A stretch of 64,000 nt of DNA from Halobacteriovorax marinus (GTDB lineage Bacteria; Bdellovibrionota; Bacteriovoracia; Bacteriovoracales; Bacteriovoracaceae): the NCBI GenBank assembly GCA_002163155.1, contig MAAO01000004.1, forward strand, positions 372,001-436,000, in the 5' to 3' direction. The notes beneath the pieces are model-generated. The model was not told the DNA's origin, ran no database searches, and saw only the letters and a list, made by a program, of their open reading frames with translations. Every line of letters begins with the position of its first letter. Position 1 is the first letter of the stretch. The position numbers were made by a program, and so were the translations under genes. Below are positions 8,419 to 16,054 of this stretch, in pieces.

Positions 8419-9708
8419 CTACGAAAGCTTCTCTCTGATCATCTCAGCGATATAGTCTAAGTGCTCTTCACCAAGACCTGGCCAACATCCAACCCAAAAT
8501 GAACTATTCATAATGAAGTTTGTATTTGGTAAATCACCAATGACTCTTTTTTCAACGCCTTCGTAAAGAGGTTGTTTAACTAAGTTACCTGCAAATAATT
8601 GTCTTGTTCCAATTTTCTTAGACTCTAAGTATTCACAAAGTTCTTGCTTAGAAACTTTTGAATCTTCTTTCACTGAAATAAGAAATCCAAACCAACTCGC
8701 TTCACAACCTTTTGTTGCTTCAGGAAGAATAAGTTTATCTTCAAGACCAACTAGTTTTGATTTTAAATAATCAAAATTAGAGTTTCTCTTATTAATAAAC
8801 TTTTTAACTTTCTTAAGTTGAGAAAGACCTACGGCTGCTTGCATATCAGTTACTTTTAAATTGTAACCAACATGAGTGTAAGTGTATTTGTGATCATACC
8901 CTTTTGGTAGCTCACCTAGTTGCCAATTGAAACGTTTCTTACAAGAATCATCAACACCAGGAGGACACCAACAGTCTCTTCCCCAATCTCTAAATGATTC
9001 TATAATTTTCTTTAATTTAGAATTCGAAGTAAGAACGGCTCCACCTTCTCCCATCGTCATATGGTGAGCAGGATAAAATGAAACAGTCGCGATGTCACCA
9101 AAAGTTCCAGCCATCTTTCCGTTGAACTTAGCACCTAAAGCATCACAAGTGTCTTCGATTAACCATAGGTTATTTTTATCACAAAATTCTTTTACTGCTT
9201 GGACATCAAACATATTTCCAAGAGTGTGGGCCATCATGACAACTTTCGTTTTTTCTGTAAGAGCAAGTTCAAGTTGAGAAACATCAAGTTCATAAGTACC
9301 AAGTTCAACATCAACAAAAACAGGAATACATCCATGCTGAATAATTGGATTTACTGTTGTTGGAAAACCAGCGGCAACAGTAATAACTTCATCACCTGCT
9401 TTAACCTGTCTATCTCCTAACTTTGGAGAAGTAAGAGCAGCGAAGGCCACAAGGTTGGCAGATGAACCAGAATTTACAAGAAGACAAAATTTTTGATCCA
9501 TGAAATCAGCAAATTCTCTTTCAAATTGTTTATGGTATCTACCGGCCGTTAACCACATATCAAGTGAAGCATCGATAAGATATTCCATATCGTCTTCATC
9601 CATAACTTTTCCAGAAGCTGGAATATATGATTCGCCAGGTATAATTTTAATCTTATCTAGCTCTTGTTTAAAAAACTCTCGTGATTTAGCAATAATCTCG
9701 CTGCGCAT
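8419..9708 (-). CDS. rfbH: CDP-4-keto-6-deoxyglucose 3-dehydrase (E1)
   Basis: A 429-residue PMP-dependent enzyme of the aminotransferase fold that carries out C3 deoxygenation of CDP-4-keto-6-deoxyglucose with an iron-sulfur reductase partner. The usual PLP lysine is replaced by His in FYPAHHMTMGEGGA (His about 215), the diagnostic feature of E1. The [2Fe-2S] ligands follow the E1 spacing exactly: Cys188, then 57 residues, Cys246, one residue, Cys248, seven residues, Cys256. The gene leads the minus-strand operon and starts 99 bases from a divergent glycosyltransferase gene. No dedicated E3 reductase (ascD/rfbI-like) is visible in the window, so another ferredoxin reductase must supply electrons. 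Confidence 0.94.
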   Translation of the reverse strand: MRSEIIAKSREFFKQELDKIKIIPGESYIPASGKVMDEDDMEYLIDASLDMWLTAGRYHKQFEREFADFMDQKFCLLVNSGSSANLVAFAALTSPKLGDRQVKAGDEVITVAAGFPTTVNPIIQHGCIPVFVDVELGTYELDVSQLELALTEKTKVVMMAHTLGNMFDVQAVKEFCDKNNLWLIEDTCDALGAKFNGKMAGTFGDIATVSFYPAHHMTMGEGGAVLTSNSKLKKIIESFRDWGRDCWCPPGVDDSCKKRFNWQLGELPKGYDHKYTYTHVGYNLKVTDMQAAVGLSQLKKVKKFINKRNSNFDYLKSKLVGLEDKLILPEATKGCEASWFGFLISVKEDSKVSKQELCEYLESKKIGTRQLFAGNLVKQPLYEGVEKRVIGDLPNTNFIMNSSFWVGCWPGLGEEHLDYIAEMIREKLS

Positions 9709-9807
9709 TTAATAACTCTCTTTGTCATTTTAATTGTTTGAATAGACATTAATCTACCAAAATATTAGTGTATATTTAAGAACAATCTTTAAAATTTGAG
9801 ACAATAA

Positions 9808-10518
9808 ATGGAATTAAAAAAAGATCTTAGTATCGTCCTTCCAGCTTACCTAGAAGAAGAAAATTTGAGGCTATTGCTGCCGAGAATCAACTCAATATGT
9901 AGTGATCTTACAAATAACTATGAGATCTTAATTGTAGATACAGAAGAGCCCATGGATGGAACGCCGCAAGCTTGTGAGAAAAATGGTGCGACTTATTTGA
10001 ATAGGACAGGTGGAAACACATACGGCGCCGCAATAAGAACTGGGGCAGACAATGCAACAGGAAAGAAAATAATTTTCATGGATGCTGATGGCTCTCACCA
10101 CCCTGAATTCATAAAGAAACTCTATGCTGAAAAAGATCAAGCTGACGTGGTAATCGCCTCAAGATATATGAAAGGCGGTCATACAGAAAATAGTCCCGCA
10201 TTAATACTAATGAGTAAAGTAGTGAACTGGGGTTTCGCCTTTGTTCTCAATATCAAATGCAAAGACGTCTCTAATAGTTACCGTTTGTACGATGGTTTTA
10301 AACTCAAGGAACTTGAACTTACGTGTCACAACTTTGATGTTGTGGAAGAAATTCTCTACAAACTCATTAGACTTAACAAAGGTTTTCAAATTAAAGAGAT
10401 ACCTTTTAGCTTTAAACAGAGAATGTTTGGTGAAACAAAGAGAAATCTTCCAAAATTCATCCTTACTTATGTCTTCACACTAGCTAAACTTCGTTTTATG
10501 CCTATTAGAAGAAAATGA
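9808..10518 (+). CDS. GT2 glycosyltransferase, polyprenol-phosphate sugar synthase-like (DPM1-type)
   Basis: A 236-residue soluble GT2 protein. LSIVLPAYLEEENL at the N-terminus, a DADGSHHPE metal-binding DxD block (about 90-98) and a C-terminal KQRMFGETK segment follow the dolichol-phosphate mannosyltransferase (DPM1) pattern, without the C-terminal membrane helices of some bacterial forms. Such enzymes move a sugar from a nucleotide donor onto polyprenyl phosphate. That would supply the lipid-phosphate-sugar donor needed by the GT39 and DUF2079 proteins encoded divergently. This link is inference from gene placement. One oddity is VDTEEPMDGT where DPM1 proteins usually have a VDD-type motif. 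Its stop overlaps the next start by four bases. Confidence 0.78.
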   Translation: MELKKDLSIVLPAYLEEENLRLLLPRINSICSDLTNNYEILIVDTEEPMDGTPQACEKNGATYLNRTGGNTYGAAIRTGADNATGKKIIFMDADGSHHPEFIKKLYAEKDQADVVIASRYMKGGHTENSPALILMSKVVNWGFAFVLNIKCKDVSNSYRLYDGFKLKELELTCHNFDVVEEILYKLIRLNKGFQIKEIPFSFKQRMFGETKRNLPKFILTYVFTLAKLRFMPIRRK

Positions 10519-11564
10519 AAAAGGTCCTGCTTATAACCTCAAGATCGGACACCGGTGGTGGACCCAAACATGTTTTTGAACTCTTAACGTTTTTAAAAAA
10601 CAAAGGTCTTGAGGAAATTACGGTATGTGCTCCATTTGAGAAACCTTATGGAGAAAAATTTCAAGAACTCTCCTCCAACTTTATCCCTATAAAACATAGA
10701 TCATTTTCTCTTATTTCATTTTTTAAAATTCTTCTTTTTTGTAAAGATGAAAATATTCAAGTGATTCACTCTCATGGAAGAGGAGCTGGAATTTATTCAA
10801 AGCTTCTATCTTTTTTTGGATTTAAAATTACTCATACTTTTCATGGTGTGCATGAACCAAAGAATATAAAAGATAGTTTTAAAAATCTCATTGATAGAAT
10901 TTTGAAATACAATATTAATTTAGGGATCTTCGTTTCAGAATCAGAAAAATCATTAGCTAAGAAAATTGGTCTTGCTCCAGATAATAATCAAATCATTTAC
11001 AATGGAATTGATCGAAATATTTTTGATAAAACTAATTCTCCAGAGGAAGATTCAATTATTTTTGGAACTCTTAGTCGATTAGATCCCCAAAAAGGAAATG
11101 ATCTACTCATAGATAATTTTATAAAATTTCATCAAGAATTTAAAAACACTAAACTGCTGATAGCAGGTGGTGGAGAGCAGTTACAAGAATTAGAAAACAA
11201 GATTACAAAGAAAAATGCGCAAGAATATATTACTCTTCTTGGAGAAATTTCTGATCCGCAAGCACTCTTATCAAATATAAACTTCTACGTTTCAAACTCT
11301 AGAGGAGAAGGTCTCCCCTACGCAGTACTTGAGGCCATGGCATCAAAAACGCCATGTATTCTTAGTAATGTTTCAGGACATAATTCTATCTTGTCACCAA
11401 AAGAGCTTTTTGAACTCACTTCAGCTGAAAATTTTGGAGATGTTTACAAATATGTAAATCTTCACAAAGATGAAATCATTGAGAAGAACTTAGCTCTTAT
11501 TGATTCAAAATTTAATCTAGAAAAGAACTTTCAAATGGTGCTAGAGAGTTATTTAGCCCAATAA
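10515..11564 (+). CDS. GT4 family glycosyltransferase
   Basis: A 349-residue GT-B glycosyltransferase. The N-terminal SRSDTGGGPKHVFEL glycine-rich loop, a SHGRGAG segment, and a C-terminal donor-binding half with GGGEQ, SNSRGEGLPYAVLEAMA and a conserved E-x7-E element place it in GT4. It would act on the cytoplasmic face, adding a residue from a nucleotide-sugar to a growing lipid-linked oligosaccharide. It overlaps the DPM1-like gene by four bases (ATGA), so the two form a small operon that ends at a hairpin facing a convergent gene. Donor and acceptor are unknown. Confidence 0.85.
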   Translation: MKKVLLITSRSDTGGGPKHVFELLTFLKNKGLEEITVCAPFEKPYGEKFQELSSNFIPIKHRSFSLISFFKILLFCKDENIQVIHSHGRGAGIYSKLLSFFGFKITHTFHGVHEPKNIKDSFKNLIDRILKYNINLGIFVSESEKSLAKKIGLAPDNNQIIYNGIDRNIFDKTNSPEEDSIIFGTLSRLDPQKGNDLLIDNFIKFHQEFKNTKLLIAGGGEQLQELENKITKKNAQEYITLLGEISDPQALLSNINFYVSNSRGEGLPYAVLEAMASKTPCILSNVSGHNSILSPKELFELTSAENFGDVYKYVNLHKDEIIEKNLALIDSKFNLEKNFQMVLESYLAQ

Positions 11565-11565
11565 A

Positions 11566-11586
11566 AAAGGGCCACTAAGGCCCTTT
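11566..11586 (-). terminator. Rho-independent terminator between convergent genes
   Basis: A perfect 8-base stem (AAAGGGCC paired with GGCCCTTT) with a 5-base loop lies in the 26-base gap between two convergent genes. Read on the minus strand, the stem runs directly into a T-rich tract, which suits termination of the CmcI-like gene. On the plus strand a mixed T-rich tail follows within a few bases, so it may work in both directions. Confidence 0.85.
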
Positions 11587-11590
11587 CAAA

Positions 11591-12355
11591 TTATTTTCTT
11601 TTTAAGTAAGCACTTGGCCAATGAGTAATATTTTTCGTTAGTGTACTCTCATTAAATGGCCATGCCGGTTGCTCAAGTACAAAGTCATCTGACTCTTTTA
11701 AGAAATCATTTACCGCTTCAACAGGATTATCTTGTTTCCAAGAATCAGTTCCTCTTGGAACATCGTAGACATATTCCATTAATCCATCAGTTGCTACTAT
11801 GTAAGAACCTGGTGTTACCATCGAATTATAGGCTTTTAGCTCTTCGTAAACATGACCTTTAAGGTGATTAGAATCAAGAAGAACTAGTACTTTATCACCT
11901 GGCTTGATTTCAGATCTAACTTTTTCCACAATCTCAGGATCAATTGAACTTCCTTCATACATTGTGATGTACGAGTAGAGCTCATGTGCTTCAATTTCTT
12001 TTCTATTATGCTCTCTAATATCGATATCGATACCAACAACTTTTCCTTTCCCCATCGCCTTTAAGATACTTGCATAATAAATAAGTGATCCACCGTGAGC
12101 AATACCAGTTTCAATAACAACATCTGGTTTTACGTTGTAGATAACTTCTTGAATTCTGATCATATCTTCAGGAAGTTGAATAACTGGCCTTCCCATCCAA
12201 GAAAATGAGTAAGGATATTTTTGATTCCAACCTGTTTTTACCCAGTGGTGAGAGATAATTTCAAACGCCTCATCAGAATAGAGATCCATTGTTTTAGAAG
12301 TTCCATTCTCTTCTTGAGTCAGTTTATTTGTTTCAGTATCAAAAGTAATTTTCAT
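11591..12355 (-). CDS. CmcI/cephalosporin hydroxylase-family methyltransferase-like protein
   Basis: About 254 residues with a Rossmann-like core of the CmcI family (PF04989): a VIETGIAHGGSL SAM-binding loop, GKVVGIDIDIR with acidic metal-binding residues, and LLDSNHLKGHV. Family members found in sugar loci (the rhamnosyl O-methyltransferase type) methylate hydroxyls. Despite the family name, hydroxylation is not implied. I place the start at the ATG at 12353-12355, because the open frame further upstream (to 12475) overlaps the preceding gene and lacks family-like sequence. It follows the SDR gene by 25 bases and ends at a strong terminator. A sugar O-methyltransferase is the best guess. Substrate unknown. 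Confidence 0.72.
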   Translation of the reverse strand: MKITFDTETNKLTQEENGTSKTMDLYSDEAFEIISHHWVKTGWNQKYPYSFSWMGRPVIQLPEDMIRIQEVIYNVKPDVVIETGIAHGGSLIYYASILKAMGKGKVVGIDIDIREHNRKEIEAHELYSYITMYEGSSIDPEIVEKVRSEIKPGDKVLVLLDSNHLKGHVYEELKAYNSMVTPGSYIVATDGLMEYVYDVPRGTDSWKQDNPVEAVNDFLKESDDFVLEQPAWPFNESTLTKNITHWPSAYLKRK

Positions 12356-12380
12356 TTCAAGTCCAGTATGTAGTTTGTTG

Positions 12381-13334
12381 TTAGTTAATTTTGTACAGTA
12401 TTTTATAGAAATCAGCAATCTGATCCCAAGCGGAGTCCTCATCCCACTCTGCAGAAAAACTCTCTGCAGCATCATGAATATTCACTCTCTTAATAGGATC
12501 ACTGTATTTCGCATTGTCATTATAAGCAATTGGGCATGAAAATGAGAACCTTTTTTCCATTTCTTTAATAAATCGTATGGCAAAATCTCTTTGAGACTCT
12601 CTATATTGGCTTGGATTATTTTTTTCAAAGCTTAATTCACTCTCCACAACTTCATTTAAGAAATAAGCGTAAGCAATGGCAAGTAAAGAGACATGTATAT
12701 TATCTCTAATATAATCTGGAGTTCTTACAAAAGGTGTTTCAGACTTTCTCCAAGAATTCATTAAGTAGGTAGTAAATCGATCTTCCTCATAGGGCCCAAA
12801 AGGGTTTGGAATAACAAATTTTCCAAGCCTTACACCACTTTTTTCACATGCAGACTTCACAATCTCGAAACATTCATGCTTTGAGGCACCATAAGGAGAG
12901 GAGAAGTCGCCCTCATCAGAAGGGTCTCCTTCACCAATTTCTATGACTGTTCCTGTTAAAATAAAGATGAGATCTCTATTCTTATTCTTGGCCTGCGCTA
13001 ATACTTGATTTATATTGTGAGTGCTTCTCTTTACAGCTTTTTTTGAATCATAATCAGGACTTCTGTAATTAGTATTATCATGGGCATGATGACAGATCGC
13101 ACCAAATAAAACATCCCCATCAATTGCCTCTAGGAATTTATCACTGCCAAATGAGCAATTATAAATGAAATTGCAGTGCTCAGCTAGATTCTCAAGTCTA
13201 GTTTTGCGAATTCCAGAGTAATCTTCAATAGAGCTCTTCGTTAATGTTGCGAAAACAGTATGCCCCGCTTTTCGAAGCTCCTGAACGAACCAATGACCTG
13301 TGAAAGAACTGGCTCCCGTAAATAGAATATTCAT
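12381..13334 (-). CDS. NAD-dependent epimerase/dehydratase-family sugar reductase
   Basis: About 317 residues, extended SDR fold: TGASSFTGHW nucleotide loop at the N-terminus, an ILTGTV strand in place of the usual Ser/Thr segment, and the YGASKHE catalytic pair. It diverges from RmlB, Gmd and GalE patterns and may be a 4-keto reductase or epimerase for a deoxysugar. The start is taken as the ATG at 13332-13334 (eight codons inside the longest frame) because the Rossmann strand begins right there. It is divergent from a GT2 gene (61-base gap) and cotranscribed with the CmcI-like gene. With the RmlC-like and C-methyltransferase genes next door, it could reduce a branched deoxysugar. That role is inference. 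Confidence 0.7.
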   Translation of the reverse strand: MNILFTGASSFTGHWFVQELRKAGHTVFATLTKSSIEDYSGIRKTRLENLAEHCNFIYNCSFGSDKFLEAIDGDVLFGAICHHAHDNTNYRSPDYDSKKAVKRSTHNINQVLAQAKNKNRDLIFILTGTVIEIGEGDPSDEGDFSSPYGASKHECFEIVKSACEKSGVRLGKFVIPNPFGPYEEDRFTTYLMNSWRKSETPFVRTPDYIRDNIHVSLLAIAYAYFLNEVVESELSFEKNNPSQYRESQRDFAIRFIKEMEKRFSFSCPIAYNDNAKYSDPIKRVNIHDAAESFSAEWDEDSAWDQIADFYKILYKIN

Positions 13335-13395
13335 ATCTTTACTATACAAGCAAAACAAAATTAGGCAATATATTACACTTCTAAAGGAATTTCTG

Positions 13396-14265
13396 ATGAA
13401 TCAAATGCCAAAAATTACAATTGGACTCCCTGTATATAATGGAGAAAAAACAATTGCTAAGGCACTCACCCATTTACTGAATCAGACCTACCAAAATTTC
13501 GAGATCATTATTTCAGACAACGCTTCAACTGATAAAACACAAGCTGAAGTAGAAAAATTTACTGATGAGAGAATTTCTTACTTTAAACAAAGTGAGAACT
13601 TGGGCTCAACAGGAAACTTTAATTATGTTCTAAGAAAAGCTTCTGGTGAATTTTTCATGTGGCACAGTCATGATGATTGGATTGATACAGACTACCTTGA
13701 AAAATGTATCAAGAAATTCATGGATAACGAAGATCTCTCTCTCGTAACTGGACAAGCAAAGTATTACGATGGTGATCAATTCATTAGACTCGGCGAGAGA
13801 ACTCAATTTGATCAAAACTCTGCATGTGATCGCGTGAAATCTTATTACACAGTTGTCACTGACAACGGCGTTTTCTACGGAGTAATGCGTCTAGCACATA
13901 TTTCAAAAATAGAGATAAGAAATGTCCTAAGTGGTGACTGGATGATTATTGCAGCTCTTGCTTACGCGGGAAAAATCATTCACTTTGATGAAACTTTTAT
14001 CAATAGAGCTCTCGGTGGAACAAGCCGCTCTTACGCAAACATTATTAAGAGTTTAAAACTCTCTCCACTCTATCATTACTTTCCTTACGCAATCGTATCT
14101 GTTGATGCAGGCTTAGAGGTATTTCGCTGTCAAATCTACGACGATCTAAGTTTCATTAGAAAAACTGTGTTTGCTTGTGAGATTTGCTGGACAATAAATT
14201 ATAGAATTTTCAAACGACGCGCCCTTAAAGTCCTTAAGCGACTAATGCCTGGAAAACTGTCGTGA
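13396..14265 (+). CDS. GT2 family glycosyltransferase
   Basis: About 289 residues. A classic GT2 N-terminus (ITIGLPVYNGEKTI), NFEIIISDNASTDKT and a WHSHDDWID metal-binding region are intact. The start is the ATG at 13396-13398, preceded by AAAGGA. Longer in-frame extensions back to 13300 run into the divergent gene and have no ribosome site. The C-terminal quarter has no membrane helix but is basic, suggesting peripheral association with the cytoplasmic membrane. It heads a plus-strand run continuing with an RmlC-like epimerase, a C-methyltransferase and a polymerase, with a 4-base overlap to the next gene. Its donor is unknown and may be the sugar made by the two following genes. Confidence 0.85.
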   Translation: MNQMPKITIGLPVYNGEKTIAKALTHLLNQTYQNFEIIISDNASTDKTQAEVEKFTDERISYFKQSENLGSTGNFNYVLRKASGEFFMWHSHDDWIDTDYLEKCIKKFMDNEDLSLVTGQAKYYDGDQFIRLGERTQFDQNSACDRVKSYYTVVTDNGVFYGVMRLAHISKIEIRNVLSGDWMIIAALAYAGKIIHFDETFINRALGGTSRSYANIIKSLKLSPLYHYFPYAIVSVDAGLEVFRCQIYDDLSFIRKTVFACEICWTINYRIFKRRALKVLKRLMPGKLS

Positions 14266-14816
14266 AAATAAAAAGTAATGAGCTCATAGAAGATATTAAA
14301 ATTATTGAATTCGATATTCATAAAGATAATAGAGGTCAATTTTCCAGAATTTTTTGTCAAAAAGAATTCGAAGAAGTCGGAATCTTCAAGCCCATTGTTC
14401 AAATGAATCACTCCTTCACTAAGACCAAAGGTTCAGTTCGAGGAATGCACTATCAACTGCCTCCAACTATGGAGTCAAAGTACGTAAGATGTATTTCTGG
14501 AGAAGTTTTTGACGTAGTGATAGATTTAAGAAGAGATTCAAAAACATTTTTAAAGTGGACAAGTATTCATTTAAAAGAAGATCAAGGTCTAATGGTGTAT
14601 ATACCAGAAGGTTTTGCGCACGGATTTCAAACGCTTACCGACAATGCCGAACTAATTTATCTTCATAGTGAATACTATGAACCTAAAGCAGAAAGAGGAA
14701 TTCATCACCTGGATCCTCTTGTTAACATAAAATGGCCCTTAGAGATTACAGATGTATCCGAAAGGGATTTTGACATGCAAAAAATTGATAATAACTTTAA
14801 AGGACTAGAGATATAA
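14262..14816 (+). CDS. rfbC: dTDP-4-dehydrorhamnose 3,5-epimerase-like protein (RmlC family)
   Basis: A 184-residue cupin of the RmlC family. Conserved features are DNRGQFSRIF, SVRGMHYQ with the catalytic His (about residue 63), FAHGFQTL, and a C-terminal HLDPLVNIKWP segment. It begins with GTG at 14262, sharing four bases with the preceding GT2 gene. RmlC epimerizes C3 and C5 of dTDP-4-keto-6-deoxyglucose, and relatives epimerize only one centre in branched-sugar pathways such as mycarose. The neighbouring TylC3-like C-methyltransferase favours the latter, but rmlA and rmlB elsewhere in the window would also let it serve rhamnose synthesis. Confidence 0.82.
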   Translation: MKIKSNELIEDIKIIEFDIHKDNRGQFSRIFCQKEFEEVGIFKPIVQMNHSFTKTKGSVRGMHYQLPPTMESKYVRCISGEVFDVVIDLRRDSKTFLKWTSIHLKEDQGLMVYIPEGFAHGFQTLTDNAELIYLHSEYYEPKAERGIHHLDPLVNIKWPLEITDVSERDFDMQKIDNNFKGLEI

Positions 14817-14818
14817 CT

Positions 14819-16048
14819 ATGGAATGTAGAAACTGTAAAAACACTTTAAAACATAAATTTGCAGACCTTGAGTCTTCTCCCCCTTCAAATTCATTTATAA
14901 GTGAAGAGGGATTGAATGAAGTTGAACATTACTACCCTTTAAAAATATTTGTATGTGAAAAATGTTTCTTAGTTCAAGTTGATGAATACAAGAAAACTGA
15001 AACTATTTTTGATGACTCTTATGCTTACTTCTCTTCTTTCTCAAAGAGTTGGCTAGAGCATGCCAAGAAGTACAGTTACGAAATTAAAGACTACTTAGAT
15101 TTAAATTCAGAAAGTATGGTCATTGAAGTCGCTAGTAATGATGGTTACCTATTAAAAAACTTCAAAGACATGGGGATTCCTTGTTTAGGAGTTGAGCCCA
15201 CAAAGAATACCGCTAAAGTCTCGATGCAAAAAGGAATTGAAACAATTTGTGAATTCTTTGGAGAGGAGCTTGGAAAATACTTAGTAAACCAAAATAAGCA
15301 AGCTGACCTAATTATTGGTAATAACGTCTTGGCCCATGTTCCAGATATTCATGATTTTGTACAAGGTTTTACAGAAACTCTAAAGCCAGAAGGAATTGTG
15401 ACTTTAGAATTTCCTTATCTTGTGAACTTAATTAAGTTGAACCAATTTGATACTATTTACCACGAACATTTCTCATATCTATCAATTACAGCAATTAAAG
15501 ATGTCTTTGGTAAACACGATTTAGAAATATTCAAGATTGATGAACTTGACACTCATGGTGGATCTCTAAGAGTTTACGTAAAAAGAGTAGAATCTAAAAG
15601 GGCGATTACTCCTTCAGTTGGAAAGATCTTGGATCTTGAGAAAGAAGTTGGAATAGACAAGATTGAATTCTATGAAAATTTTCAAGAGAAATGCGATACT
15701 ATAAAATTAGAGCTGCTAGAGTTTCTAATTAGTAAGAAGAAAGAGGGTGCTAAGGTCGCAGCTTATGGAGCTGCAGCGAAAGGGAATACTCTTCTAAATT
15801 ACTGTGGTGTGAAAAAAGACCTTCTTTCTTTTGTCGTTGATGCCTCTCCTTATAAACAAGGAAAATATCTTCCAGGATCTAGAATACCTGTAGTTAATAT
15901 GGATGTTCTTCTAAAAGAAAAACCTGACTACATCATCATTCTTCCGTGGAATTTAAAAACAGAAATTACTGCATTACTAAAAGAAAAGTGCGATTGGAAC
16001 TATAAATTAGTTGTTCCAATTCCTGCTCTTGAGATTTTTGAGGAATAA
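14819..16048 (+). CDS. Nucleotide-sugar C-methyltransferase (TylC3/NovU-like)
   Basis: A 409-residue three-domain protein: an N-terminal zinc-binding domain with two CxxC pairs (Cys3/Cys6 and Cys46/Cys49), a SAM-dependent methyltransferase core (VIEVASNDGYLL), a YHEH motif (about 213-216), and a C-terminal Rossmann-like domain with AAYGAAAKGNT. This arrangement is specific to the sugar C-methyltransferase family acting on dTDP-4-keto-deoxysugars (TylC3, NovU, EvaC). It would put a methyl branch on C3 (or C5) of a 4-keto sugar. It begins two bases after the RmlC-like gene and is followed six bases later by a Wzy candidate. Branched deoxysugars are uncommon in O-antigens, so the family call matters. 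The substrate is inferred. Confidence 0.85.
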   Translation: MECRNCKNTLKHKFADLESSPPSNSFISEEGLNEVEHYYPLKIFVCEKCFLVQVDEYKKTETIFDDSYAYFSSFSKSWLEHAKKYSYEIKDYLDLNSESMVIEVASNDGYLLKNFKDMGIPCLGVEPTKNTAKVSMQKGIETICEFFGEELGKYLVNQNKQADLIIGNNVLAHVPDIHDFVQGFTETLKPEGIVTLEFPYLVNLIKLNQFDTIYHEHFSYLSITAIKDVFGKHDLEIFKIDELDTHGGSLRVYVKRVESKRAITPSVGKILDLEKEVGIDKIEFYENFQEKCDTIKLELLEFLISKKKEGAKVAAYGAAAKGNTLLNYCGVKKDLLSFVVDASPYKQGKYLPGSRIPVVNMDVLLKEKPDYIIILPWNLKTEITALLKEKCDWNYKLVVPIPALEIFEE

Positions 16049-16054
16049 GCAGGT

